Assembly (NCBI RefSeq): GCF_003269425.1
Contig: NZ_CP030104.1
Location: 806,001-870,000, forward strand
Length of the DNA stretch: 64,000 nucleotides
Origin: Flagellimonas maritima
GTDB taxonomy: Bacteria; Bacteroidota; Bacteroidia; Flavobacteriales; Flavobacteriaceae
Reading direction: 5' to 3'
The translations under genes and the position numbers were made by a program. Positions within the stretch are counted from its first letter, which is position 1, and each line of letters opens with the position of its first letter. Below the pieces are notes generated by a model, which was not told the origin of the DNA, made no database searches, and saw nothing but the letters and a program-made list of their open reading frames with translations. Shown in pieces: positions 1 to 9,370 of the stretch.

Positions 1-1055
1 GGTTTTGTAATACCGGCTACTTTTAAAAGCGTTGGAAAAATATCCAGGTTGGAAATTGGCTCTTTTGATTTTTGATGGGGCTTGATCTTATTCTTCCATA
101 AAAAGAAAAAAGGCACCCGAATACCGCCTTCATAATAACTGCCCTTTCCAGAACGTAGGGGGTGTTGATCGCTCACCGCGAAAAGCCCTCCGTTATCGGA
201 AGTAAAAACAATGAAAGTATTCTCGAACGCCCCATTATTTTTAAGAGCGTCGACCAAGCGTGCAATATTTTGATCCAGATTTTGAACCATGGTGGCATAG
301 TCTGCATTACTGGCGCCCTTCGGACCCTGTTTTGCCCTATACTTTTCGAGTAATTTATCGACGGGTTGAATCGGTGTATGTACGGCGTATGGCGAATAGT
401 TGACAAAGAAAGGACCGGATACTGAATCTATAAAATCGATTGTCTTGTCCATTACAAGGTCGGTCAGTCTTTTGTCGGTTGCTTCTAAATTAACATTTCC
501 ATAAGGGGGGTAATAACTTGATGGGTGACCCACATGGCTGCCCCCTATGTTCACATCAAACCCTTTTTTCAATGGATCATCCGAAAGATGCCATTTACCG
601 GCATGGCAGGTAGCGTATCCATTTTCCTTTAAGATTTGAGGCAATAAGACAAAGTCATCCTTTATGGTGTTGGTATTGGCAATAGGTATTAATTTTCGAT
701 TTTGGGTCTTGCCACGTTCAGATGAACCTACTGTATAGATTCCGTGTCGTTGTACCCATTTGCCCGTCATTAAACTCGCCCTACTGGGCGCACAATTTGC
801 AGCAGACGCATATCCATTGGTAAACAACATCCCCTGTTTCGAAAGGTCATCGATATGGGGTGTCTCGTAAAATTCACTTCCCATAAACGAAGTGTCCGCC
901 CAACCCAGATCATCAATATTGATAAGAACGATATTGGGGCGTCGGTATTTATTTTCTTGAACACTACATCCTACAAAAAGATGGATAGCCATAACCAAAA
1001 GACCCATATTTAGAAATAATTTCTTCACCAAAACCGATTTTGTCCGTATGCTCAT
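1..1055 (-). CDS. Sulfatase (S1 family), lipoprotein, C-terminus cut by window edge
   Basis: Formylglycine-dependent sulfatase that would remove sulfate esters from a glycan. Translation from the ATG at 1055 starts with a lipoprotein signal peptide ending in FVGC, so the protein is probably anchored in the outer membrane or periplasm. The alkaline-phosphatase-like fold begins with RRPNIVLINIDDLGW, whose Asp pair binds metal. The activation motif CAPSR follows, with Cys88 as the residue expected to become formylglycine, and then GKWHL and FTSDNGG. About 350 codons are present and the frame is still open at base 3, so the C-terminus lies outside the window. It has the same orientation as the SusCD cluster across a 573-bp gap, so it may be a distal member of that locus. 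The substrate cannot be read from the sequence. Confidence 0.9.
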   Translation of the reverse strand, partial: MSIRTKSVLVKKLFLNMGLLVMAIHLFVGCSVQENKYRRPNIVLINIDDLGWADTSFMGSEFYETPHIDDLSKQGMLFTNGYASAANCAPSRASLMTGKWVQRHGIYTVGSSERGKTQNRKLIPIANTNTIKDDFVLLPQILKENGYATCHAGKWHLSDDPLKKGFDVNIGGSHVGHPSSYYPPYGNVNLEATDKRLTDLVMDKTIDFIDSVSGPFFVNYSPYAVHTPIQPVDKLLEKYRAKQGPKGASNADYATMVQNLDQNIARLVDALKNNGAFENTFIVFTSDNGGLFAVSDQHPLRSGKGSYYEGGIRVPFFFLWKNKIKPHQKSKEPISNLDIFPTLLKVAGITK

Positions 1056-1628
1056 GTTATCTTGATATCGACTATGCCAAAAAAAAGCCTTGATAATCGG
1101 GATTGTCCGAATTGATTTTACCAAAAGTAGGTTCTTGATATTTTTTTCGCACTATATCTCCAAATTTAAAACATTGCAGCATAGAATTTAGTTTGGGGTT
1201 TGATATACCTTACTATGGAATGTACCATCCACAGTTCTGTACCTCTTGATCGGTTTTTAACAAGAAAATCTGTAGCTATATGCTTTTAAGAAAAACCACG
1301 CTCAATGTACTTTAACCTTTCACTTTATAATTCGAATACCTTCTTATGTGTTAATGGACATCCACCTTTAATTATCGTAATTCCAATTTTTCTTCACGTA
1401 CTATCGTGAACTTATCCATATATTTTAGAACAAATAAAAAACAGCAAGCATTGTATAAAAGTATACTGTTCTTTAATTGTCCAATTTCGAAAGTTTCATC
1501 CACATATTGATTTCAGGTCGTACATTCAAAATACCCAGCAACTCTATTTTAGGTAAAAAATGTTACTGGGCATTTGCTGACTAACTTGAATTAAATAAAC
1601 TTCTCTTTTAAATCTATCATTGCCGGTA
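1056..1628. other. Intergenic region, no gene seen
   Basis: AT-rich 573-bp gap between the sulfatase start and the stop codon of the PKD/LamG lipoprotein. I found no convincing ORF, RNA gene or strong hairpin. The sulfatase promoter is expected on the minus strand here, but no clear TAnnTTTG element could be fixed. Confidence 0.5.
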
Positions 1629-2669
1629 TCATTCCAAAGCGGCGGCGGATATTTCCCCGGGCAACAACGCCCTATCAATAATCCTTACCTCATCAATGAA
1701 GCCGTTGAATCTATGGTTTGCCGAATATATGGCCTGCCCAATATACATGTCTTCATCCAATACCGTATTTATCAATCTTATTTCAGAATTGAACGAAGCT
1801 CCCGCATCGGGTTCGTTGACAGCCGCCTTACCATCAATATAAAGCTTTACGTCCTTGAGGAATTCGCCATCGGCAGGGTCATAGCTCACGGCAATATGAT
1901 GCCATGCATTATCGGCCAAGAAATTTTCTGCGCTTCTCAAGTTTGAGGCCCCAGCCTCGATCCTTATTCTTCCTTGGTGTACCATTACATTGAACATTTT
2001 TTCAGCATCGTTGACACCCCATGAAACTATGGTATTCCTAAGATTCACTGATTCTGAAGGTATCTTGACCCAAGCCATAACCGTTCTTGCGGCTGTCCCT
2101 TCAATTCCCTTAAAGCCTGGTGTAGTCAAAAATTCATCAGCTATGCCCGTTGCTTGATATGCTCCTGTAGCGTTGCCTTTCCTATCTTCTCCAAACTGTG
2201 GATTTCCATAGTTCGATACCGCATCTGCACCTACAGATCCAACATCCGTTAAATCGCCATCAAAAGGATAATCTACCACATAGGGAATTGGCGGTGCTTC
2301 TACTGTAATCAACCCCTCCTTTATGTTCTCACTGACGCCAAAATCGTTACGCGCCCTTAGCGTTACTGAAAAAGTACCCTGGGCCAGATAGGTTACCGTT
2401 GGGTTTTCTTCTGTACTTGTCGTGGGAGAACCTCCCTCAAAGGTCCAAGTAAACAGAAAAGGGTCATTTGTTGAAGTGTTGGAAAATTGTACCGATTCTT
2501 CGGCAAAGACCATTGTCGAAGATGCGCTAAACTCAATAACGGGCAATGATGAAGAATCTACTTCACCCTGATCCCTCGGATATCCATCATCATTGCGGGA
2601 ACAAGAGGCAATAAGGCCAATAAGTGTTGCGATTGGGAGTATTCTCAATAGGGTCATATAGTTTTTCAT
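1629..2669 (-). CDS. PKD and LamG-like domain lipoprotein, probable surface glycan-binding protein
   Basis: A 346-residue exported lipoprotein. The signal peptide ends in LIASC at about residue 23. A PKD domain covers roughly residues 45-125 (FSNTSTNDPFLFTWTFEGG, then TYLAQGTFSVTLRARN). A laminin-G/concanavalin-like jelly-roll covers about 130-346 (MAWVKIP, AWHHIAVSYD, LYIDGK, FNGFIDEVRI). No hydrolase motif is visible, so a binding role on the cell surface is the best reading. It lies 25 bp downstream of SusD in the same direction, the usual place for a surface glycan-binding protein of a polysaccharide-utilisation locus. A catalytic role for the LamG-like part is possible but unsupported. 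Confidence 0.85.
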   Translation of the reverse strand: MKNYMTLLRILPIATLIGLIASCSRNDDGYPRDQGEVDSSSLPVIEFSASSTMVFAEESVQFSNTSTNDPFLFTWTFEGGSPTTSTEENPTVTYLAQGTFSVTLRARNDFGVSENIKEGLITVEAPPIPYVVDYPFDGDLTDVGSVGADAVSNYGNPQFGEDRKGNATGAYQATGIADEFLTTPGFKGIEGTAARTVMAWVKIPSESVNLRNTIVSWGVNDAEKMFNVMVHQGRIRIEAGASNLRSAENFLADNAWHHIAVSYDPADGEFLKDVKLYIDGKAAVNEPDAGASFNSEIRLINTVLDEDMYIGQAIYSANHRFNGFIDEVRIIDRALLPGEISAAALE

Positions 2670-2694
2670 GTCTTACATTTTATTTTGTGTTGTA

Positions 2695-4485
2695 TTACCA
2701 TCCCGGATTTTGTTGTAATTGTGGATTTAACGCCAATTCATCGGATGGCAACGGGTAGAGGTAATAAAAGTCGGGGAACGCCGGGGGCGTTAATGGAACC
2801 AATTGGATATATCCTTCCGGAGCACCATTCTGTATGGGAAGATTGATAGCATAGTCTGCCTGGGTTACCCACCTGCCCAATTTGACCTCGGTGGCATAAT
2901 CCATCTTTCTCCATCTTCTCAAATCATCGACCCGAACACCCTCGCCCATCATTTCCACGGCACGTTCACGGCGAATTTCCCAAAGTACGGGGTCTACGCT
3001 AGGGTCACGTAAAGGATCCCAGTCGGCAGTTATATTGGCAAGTATTAAGGGTGCGACACCTCCACGTGCCCGGAGGGCATTAATGGTCGTATTGGCCACA
3101 CCTTGATCAAACTGGTCCATTTCAAATTTTGCCTCTGCGTTGATCAAGAGAATTTCGCCCATCCTAAAAATTGGGTCATCGTTCAAATCCCTAGATGATA
3201 CAGCCTCGTTGTGATCGTTCCAGATTTTCCAGAAACGATATCCGTTACCTGTCCTTGTCGGCACCAATCTGTCAAAGTTCGGTACTTCGCCGGTCACCCT
3301 AAGCGACCAATTACGGTCTGGTAACTGCTTGTAGGGAAAACCACTGGTTATTGCTTCTAGAATCGGAAAATATTCGGCGTCGGCAGGATTTCCCGTAGGC
3401 GTCCAAGTACGGCTACCGTCACCGTCTACCTTGTAGGGAGGTGGGCTCAATATAAGAAGCCTATCATCCCTGTCCCTAAATTCTGCATAAAAATCCCTGT
3501 CGCCTTGAAATTGGGGGTTCAAGGGGTTTGTCACGGGCATTCCGTTCTTGGTCAAAAACTTGTCGATACCCTTTCTGGTTATGTCATATTTATTGTTCGT
3601 AGAACGTGTATTGGTAGACACCCTATGCGTAAGTTCATCTATTACAAAGTGTTTATAAAGAATGATGCCTTCACGCCCACCAAGATCGAGGCTATTGAAA
3701 ACCTCGTCGTAGTTGGGATGTAAATTGGGAAATTCCTGTATCAATTCATCTGAAGCGGTAATTGCCGAGTTCAAAAATTTCTCGGCGTCCGAAAGACCGT
3801 GGTATTTTCTCCAGGTTCCTTCAAAAAGGCCAAACCTTGCCAAAAGTGCTCTGGCCACATTTGGATTTACCGTATTAGGACCGTCACCTTCTTCTTTAAT
3901 ACTCAAAATTGCTTCCTGCAAATCTCGCAATATATTGTTGGCCACTACATCTCTACTGTCACGGGGGCCAAATAAAATATCGGTATCTACATCGGTCAGT
4001 TCGTTTTCGACCCATTTTACCCCACCATACCTACTGAGAAGATCAAAAAACTCATGTGCCCTAAAGAACAATCCTACCCCTCTCCAATGCGTTTTGTCCT
4101 CATCGCTCATCTCGGCACCGTCCAAACGATCCAGCATAATATTTACTCGACGAATGTTAACGTAGGATTCCCCATATACTGTATTTGAACTATTTACAGG
4201 AATCTCGAAGCTTTGGTTGATATAATTTGGTGATACGCTACTATTACCGTTTTGCATCAAATCACCGGGCAAGTCGCGCGTTGCCGCCCATGTAATACTT
4301 GAACCGAAAGTATCGAAGAAATCGTAGAAGCCCCATGCATATGTACGAATGTTATTATAATTTTTAAAAATGGTCACTTCAGACAGTTCGTCTTGGGGCT
4401 CGAGAGCCAAATCCTCTTCGCAGCCTAGGTTAAAGACAAGTACTGCAAAAAATAAAATCGAAAAAATAAATTTTATACATTTCAT
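2695..4485 (-). CDS. RagB/SusD family nutrient-uptake lipoprotein
   Basis: A 596-residue SusD-like protein, which forms the lid of a SusC channel and captures glycan at the cell surface. The signal peptide ends in LVFNLGC, followed by an acidic stretch. The TPR-rich N-terminal part contains the typical RAHEFFDLLSRYGGVKWV, and the C-terminal SusD part contains the hallmark LWEIRRERAVEMMGEGVRVD and DDLRRWRKMD. The end, FYYLYPLPSDELALNPQLQQNPGW, is characteristic of the family. The gene starts 13 bp after the SusC stop codon, so the two are almost certainly co-transcribed. Confidence 0.96.
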   Translation of the reverse strand: MKCIKFIFSILFFAVLVFNLGCEEDLALEPQDELSEVTIFKNYNNIRTYAWGFYDFFDTFGSSITWAATRDLPGDLMQNGNSSVSPNYINQSFEIPVNSSNTVYGESYVNIRRVNIMLDRLDGAEMSDEDKTHWRGVGLFFRAHEFFDLLSRYGGVKWVENELTDVDTDILFGPRDSRDVVANNILRDLQEAILSIKEEGDGPNTVNPNVARALLARFGLFEGTWRKYHGLSDAEKFLNSAITASDELIQEFPNLHPNYDEVFNSLDLGGREGIILYKHFVIDELTHRVSTNTRSTNNKYDITRKGIDKFLTKNGMPVTNPLNPQFQGDRDFYAEFRDRDDRLLILSPPPYKVDGDGSRTWTPTGNPADAEYFPILEAITSGFPYKQLPDRNWSLRVTGEVPNFDRLVPTRTGNGYRFWKIWNDHNEAVSSRDLNDDPIFRMGEILLINAEAKFEMDQFDQGVANTTINALRARGGVAPLILANITADWDPLRDPSVDPVLWEIRRERAVEMMGEGVRVDDLRRWRKMDYATEVKLGRWVTQADYAINLPIQNGAPEGYIQLVPLTPPAFPDFYYLYPLPSDELALNPQLQQNPGW

Positions 4486-4498
4486 AGTCCTTTTTTTT

Positions 4499-7400
4499 TT
4501 AAAATGATACGTTTAAACCAACAGAATATTGAGCTAGAATGGGATATCTTGTTCTTATGCCATCATTGCTATTGACCTGATCGGGATCCAATCCCCTTTG
4601 CAATTTATCAAAGGTGAAGAGATTGTTCCCCGCAATGAACACTCTCATTTTATTGATATTGAACTTATCCAAAACTTGGGAATCGATGGAATATCCTAAA
4701 GTGATATTCTGTATCCTTAGATAAGCTTCATCGCTCAGGTACTTGGTCTGCACCCTTCTGCTAAGGTTGTAATTGCTATCTATATTCCCGGCACTTGCAT
4801 TGCCGTAAATTCTAGGATAAAAGGCATCTTGGTTTTCAGGTGTCCAATAATCCAGTTGATGGGCATAAATATGGTCGAATGTTGATGGGTACGGAAAGAT
4901 GATGTCTTGGTCGCCACCAACGGCCCTCCATCTATCCCGTTTTCCCACGCCACTAAGAACAAAGGAAAAATCAAATCCTTTATAGCCCATGAATCCGTTA
5001 ATACCAAATTGATAGCGCCTGGTAGAATTGCCTATGCGTTGACGATCCCCTGCATCGTCAACAGTATTGTTGCCGTCGTTGATAAGGCCGTCACCGTTCA
5101 AATCCTTAAACTTGACATCACCGGGATAGGGTACTGGTTCGTTCTCAATTTGTACCACACCGTCTCTAAGCTGCCGATTGTCCCCTGATAAATCGGCATC
5201 CAGCGTACCTTCCACAAAATCTTCAACGGTATAGAAGCCATCGGTTACATAGCCCCAAATCTCACCTATTTCTTGGCCTTCGTAAAATTCCCCTATCAAT
5301 TTTTCCGCTGCATCAAAACGGGTAATCTCTGATTGATTATCAAATAAGTTTACATTCAGCCCATAGCTAAAATCACCTATTTTATCATTCCATCCCACTT
5401 CGACCTCCCATCCCGTGGTTCTAAGGTTCGCATCGTTCTGTAAAGGAGCATCGGTACCCAAGATAGCCGGGAGAGGGAGGGCCGCTTTCAGCATTCCCAA
5501 AGTTTCCCTTTCATACATATCAAAGGAAGCGCTTAGGCGGTTTTTGAGGAAGGCCAGGTCTACACCTATGTTCTTTGTCACCACTTCTTCCCAAGTAAAG
5601 GTATCACTGACCAGCTGGGCGGGACTAAAGGTAATGTACCGCTGGTCGTTCGATAAATTGATCCACTGTGCCAAAAAGCTTTCGTATCCTGGAATGGATG
5701 GATAGTACTCTTGAGCGTTATTATCAGGTCTCCTGTATTCCTGGTTACCTATTTTACCCCAAGAAGCCCTGGGCTTGAAAAGGTTAATGAATTCTATTTT
5801 TTCCATGAAAGGTTCCTCACTGATGTCCCACCCGACGGATACGGAGGGCAATAATGCATACCTGCTTCCCGAAGCAAATCTCGAGGAACCGTCATAACGT
5901 AGGTTTCCTTCCACAAAGTAGCGGTCCAAAAGATTGTAATTGATACGCCCAAAATATCCTATTACGGCCCATTCATAGAATGAATCAGCTAAAGAGAAAT
6001 TATCGCCCTGTGCCAAATTGAAGGACGGTGTTTCAGGATCTATTAAATCATTTCTGAAACCCGAAAAGAAATCCTGCTTTTCACCCTCCCTGTTAAACCC
6101 GACCAAAAAATTCAGATCATGGGATTCAAAAGTCAAGTTGTATTTGGCATATATGTTCAACCCATTGTAGATTCTCGTAGTCTGTGATTTTCTTAGGCTT
6201 GAGTTCCTTAATGCATCTTCTTCGTTTTCGTTCGTATTGAACCTGAAGCTACTATAGTAGCGCTGTGCATTATTTATGTTTACCCTATTGATATAGTTTT
6301 TTTCAAAGGTATATTCCCCTGTTAGGGAGAAATTGTCAAATGGTTTCCATTCCAATCTTTGGAAAAGACGTAGGTTGTCATCATCTATCTTATCAGGTAC
6401 GGAGAAACGCACAATATTCCCCGGACTTGAAAAAGGAAGCACTTCGCCACTACCATCGTCAAAAAAACCAGTAGGATCGAACATGCGCAACTGCAATGCC
6501 TCGTCATAACGTGCGTTTGGTCTGGATTGGATACTTGAACGAAACAAAATATTCGAGGTCGATTTTAGATTGGGGGTGATATCTGCGTCGACAAGAGCAT
6601 TGATGTTGTATTTTTTAAAAGAATCCTTGTCTGTCACCATTACACCGTCTTCAAAGGCGTACCCCGTGCTAAGACGGTATCCCAATTTTTCCCCACCGCC
6701 TGAAACCGTGAAATTATGAATGGTGGAATAGCCGAAATTTCCAATAAAGTCTTCGATGATATCAGAGTCGTCCAAGGGATAGAATTGTTCACTTGATTGC
6801 TCTAAATGTATTGGATATTGTTGACCCGTAACAGGGTCCGATACCAGATTCAGTTGGCTTCGATCAGTATCGTATTGATCTAGAAGTTCCAACCAGCGGT
6901 CCACGTTCTGTCCGGCGAAATAGGCATTTTCCCCAAAGGTGTCCAATGCTTCCACAAACTGGCGTGTCGTTGCTTTTTCAGGTTGGTCAATCGCTCTTGC
7001 GATACTTGTGGTAACATCGTAACTGAATTGCACTTTTTTATTACGGGAAGCACTCTTTGTTGTAATCAATACTACACCGAAGGCTGCCCTTGCCCCATAA
7101 ATGGAAGAGGCCGCTGCATCCTTTAGTACCGATATCGACTCGATATCCCTCGGATTCAGGTCTTCAATGTCTCCCGGCACGTTATTAATGAGTATTAAGG
7201 GACTTCCACCGTTGATAGAGGTAAAACCCCTCACATTTATCGAAGTACTCTCGTCCCCTGGTTGCCCTGAACTTTGTACTACCTGAAGACCGGCGGCCGC
7301 ACCTTGCAGTGCTTGGGTAGCATCTAAAATAGGGCGATCATTGATAAGTTCATCCACTTGAACGTAGGAGGCCGCACCCGTTACGTTCTCCCGCTTTTGT

Positions 7401-7747
7401 GTGCCAAAACCAACGACGACTACCTCGTCCAGCGCCGATACGTCTTCTTGTAAAGAGACATTGATCGCTGTTTGGTCGTTGACGGAAATCTCTCTTGATA
7501 CAAACCCGACAGAACTGAAAACCAAAATGGCATTTGATTGGGGGGTTATCGTATATTCACCATCAAAATTGGCCGAAACTCCGTTTGAGGTGTTCTTTTC
7601 AACAACGCTTGCCCCTGGGATAGGTACCCCAGATCCGTCCGTTATTGTTCCTGTCACAGTGATCTCTTGAGAGAACATCGAACAAGCCCATAAGAATACT
7701 ATGGGCAAGAGTGCTCTTCTAATTGACTTTCTCATATTGGTTCTCAT
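4499..7747 (-). CDS. SusC/RagA family TonB-dependent outer-membrane receptor
   Basis: A 1082-residue TonB-dependent transporter that imports oligosaccharide across the outer membrane. After a signal peptide ending near FSQ comes a carboxypeptidase-regulatory-like domain (VTGTITDGSGVPIPGASV) at about residues 28-105. A TonB-box-like segment (VVVGFGTQKRENVTGA) follows, then the plug (RGFTSINGGSPLILIN, ESISVLKDAAASSIYGARAA) and the beta-barrel, which ends in YSVGLNVSF with a terminal Phe. A second Met four codons in (7735) may be the true start. It is the first gene of the SusCD pair and lies 20 bp downstream of the GH109 gene. Confidence 0.97.
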   Translation of the reverse strand: MRTNMRKSIRRALLPIVFLWACSMFSQEITVTGTITDGSGVPIPGASVVEKNTSNGVSANFDGEYTITPQSNAILVFSSVGFVSREISVNDQTAINVSLQEDVSALDEVVVVGFGTQKRENVTGAASYVQVDELINDRPILDATQALQGAAAGLQVVQSSGQPGDESTSINVRGFTSINGGSPLILINNVPGDIEDLNPRDIESISVLKDAAASSIYGARAAFGVVLITTKSASRNKKVQFSYDVTTSIARAIDQPEKATTRQFVEALDTFGENAYFAGQNVDRWLELLDQYDTDRSQLNLVSDPVTGQQYPIHLEQSSEQFYPLDDSDIIEDFIGNFGYSTIHNFTVSGGGEKLGYRLSTGYAFEDGVMVTDKDSFKKYNINALVDADITPNLKSTSNILFRSSIQSRPNARYDEALQLRMFDPTGFFDDGSGEVLPFSSPGNIVRFSVPDKIDDDNLRLFQRLEWKPFDNFSLTGEYTFEKNYINRVNINNAQRYYSSFRFNTNENEEDALRNSSLRKSQTTRIYNGLNIYAKYNLTFESHDLNFLVGFNREGEKQDFFSGFRNDLIDPETPSFNLAQGDNFSLADSFYEWAVIGYFGRINYNLLDRYFVEGNLRYDGSSRFASGSRYALLPSVSVGWDISEEPFMEKIEFINLFKPRASWGKIGNQEYRRPDNNAQEYYPSIPGYESFLAQWINLSNDQRYITFSPAQLVSDTFTWEEVVTKNIGVDLAFLKNRLSASFDMYERETLGMLKAALPLPAILGTDAPLQNDANLRTTGWEVEVGWNDKIGDFSYGLNVNLFDNQSEITRFDAAEKLIGEFYEGQEIGEIWGYVTDGFYTVEDFVEGTLDADLSGDNRQLRDGVVQIENEPVPYPGDVKFKDLNGDGLINDGNNTVDDAGDRQRIGNSTRRYQFGINGFMGYKGFDFSFVLSGVGKRDRWRAVGGDQDIIFPYPSTFDHIYAHQLDYWTPENQDAFYPRIYGNASAGNIDSNYNLSRRVQTKYLSDEAYLRIQNITLGYSIDSQVLDKFNINKMRVFIAGNNLFTFDKLQRGLDPDQVNSNDGIRTRYPILAQYSVGLNVSF

Positions 7748-7767
7748 TTAGAATTAGGTATTGGTTA

Positions 7768-9126
7768 TTAATAGGTTTCCTTTATCCAATTGTAGGGTTT
7801 TCGTACAATCCATTTTCCCCTTGTGAAATCCGGGAAATCCTGTGGCTCGCCATTGTTTGCAATAGATGCTTCGGACAAAGGGGTTACAGCACTCCATGCT
7901 GCCGCGTCATAAGCATCCATAGGAGGTGCTATATTTTGCTTGGCAGATTCCACAAAGGCGTTCATCACAAAGAAGTCCATTCCTCCATGTCCTGCACCTT
8001 GGGCGTACGTTCCATACTTTTTCCAAAGTGGATGGTCATATTCCTTTAACCATGAATCGGCCTCGTCCCATTTATGGGGCTTGGATTTCCCTTCTATATA
8101 TATTCGATTTCCATCCACTTCCCACAATCCTTTGCTCCCCTGGACCCTGAAACCCAATGAATAGGGTCTTGGCAAAGTGGTATCATGGGTAACGATTATG
8201 GTTTCCCCGTTTGTAGTTTCTATCGTACTGGTAATAACATCTCCCATTTTGAATTTGATATCGGCATTGGGATGGTCCTCACCACCGTTCTCAACAATGT
8301 AATTATGAAGTCCCAAACTTTTAGTGGAATGGGAGGTCAATGAAAGAAACCGATTGCCATGATTAATATCGTTCATGGCAGCTATGGGCCCCAAACCATG
8401 GGTAGGGTATACATCGGCATCTCTTAATACGGAATGTTGCGTGCGCCATTTGGACTCGGAAATTCCTTTTTCCCCAAATTCAACACCTTTACCGTATGCA
8501 GTTTTGCCATCATTCAATAACACGTGCCTTAGATCATGCTGGTAACCACATCTAAAGTGGACCAAATCACCGAACACGTGTTGTTTTACCATGTTCAAAA
8601 CGGCCAAGACATCGCGCCGATAGTTCACGTTTTCAAGAATCATCAAGTGGGCACCCGTTGCTTCGTGTGTGTTTACCAAATCCCAACATTCTTCAATAGT
8701 GTTTGCTGCCGACACCTCCAATCCGGTGTATTTGGCCGCTTTCATACTGTCAACAGCCATTCTTGTGTGCCAGAGCCAAGGTGTGGAAATGATGACCGCA
8801 TCAATATTTTCAGAATTTAAAAGATTACGATAATCGTAATTGTCCTTACCATAAACTGCAGGTTTTGGTTTTCTTGATTTCTTGATTTTCTCAAGAGCAA
8901 GGTCAATCCTTTCGGAATCAACATCACATAAGGCCGTTATAGTAACATCGTCGCGTAACAATAGGTTTTTGAGATGATTTGTCCCGCGAAGGCCTATACC
9001 GATAAGGCCGATGTTAAGGTTACTTAGGGTATTTGCTTTTCCTATCCCAAAGGTCATGGTGGGGGCCATGGCCAATCCAGCGGAGAGAGTAGTGGTCTGT
9101 TTTATAAAGTTCCGTCTTTTGTTCAT
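7768..9126 (-). CDS. GH109-type NAD-dependent glycosidase (Gfo/Idh/MocA fold), Tat-exported
   Basis: A 452-residue protein matching glycoside hydrolase family 109, whose characterised members are NAD-dependent alpha-N-acetylgalactosaminidases. The N-terminus has a twin-arginine signal (KRRNFIKQT). The Rossmann fold begins IGLIGIGLRGTNH and continues with TALCDVDSERI and VIISTPWLWH. Family-typical blocks follow: GLEVSAANTIEECWDLVN, LENVNYRRDVLAV, GYQHDLRHVL, DVYPTHGLGPIA, GEDHPNAD and PLWKKYGTYAQGAGHGG. Tat export fits a protein that folds around a tightly bound NAD in the cytoplasm. It leads the minus-strand operon with SusCD and diverges from the hybrid two-component gene, which makes it the main enzyme of the locus. 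The exact linkage cleaved is inferred from the family. Confidence 0.92.
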   Translation of the reverse strand: MNKRRNFIKQTTTLSAGLAMAPTMTFGIGKANTLSNLNIGLIGIGLRGTNHLKNLLLRDDVTITALCDVDSERIDLALEKIKKSRKPKPAVYGKDNYDYRNLLNSENIDAVIISTPWLWHTRMAVDSMKAAKYTGLEVSAANTIEECWDLVNTHEATGAHLMILENVNYRRDVLAVLNMVKQHVFGDLVHFRCGYQHDLRHVLLNDGKTAYGKGVEFGEKGISESKWRTQHSVLRDADVYPTHGLGPIAAMNDINHGNRFLSLTSHSTKSLGLHNYIVENGGEDHPNADIKFKMGDVITSTIETTNGETIIVTHDTTLPRPYSLGFRVQGSKGLWEVDGNRIYIEGKSKPHKWDEADSWLKEYDHPLWKKYGTYAQGAGHGGMDFFVMNAFVESAKQNIAPPMDAYDAAAWSAVTPLSEASIANNGEPQDFPDFTRGKWIVRKPYNWIKETY

Positions 9127-9225
9127 TTATGCTAGCAGGATTAAGATTTCTAGTATGAAGTAAAGTTTCCCAAATTTTAACATATTTTTTAACAAATTGG
9201 GAGAGTAATTGGTTGAATACCCTAT

Positions 9226-9282
9226 ACGTATTCGCTTTCAGTAAGGTTTTGGGAATATGTCATCCCTTTTTGACGAATACGT
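9226..9282. promoter_or_regulatory. Inverted repeat between the GH109 operon and the HTCS gene, candidate operator
   Basis: ACGTATTCG at 9226-9234 is repeated as its exact reverse complement, CGAATACGT, at 9274-9282. Each arm is itself partly palindromic (TACGTA and GACG-AATA-CGTC). The pair sits in the 244-bp divergent intergenic region of the polysaccharide locus, where the hybrid regulator would be expected to bind. Function is inferred from position and symmetry only. Confidence 0.4.
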
Positions 9283-9370
9283 CAATATCCAAAATGCATA
9301 CTATTAATTTGTACGCTGATTTTTAGTTTTTTAGAAGTTAAAAAAGTACCTTAAATCTAAGTAGAGATAA

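Noticed and set aside
1620..1946. 108-residue plus-strand frame
   Set aside because: It lies wholly inside the minus-strand PKD/LamG lipoprotein gene and has no coding features of its own.
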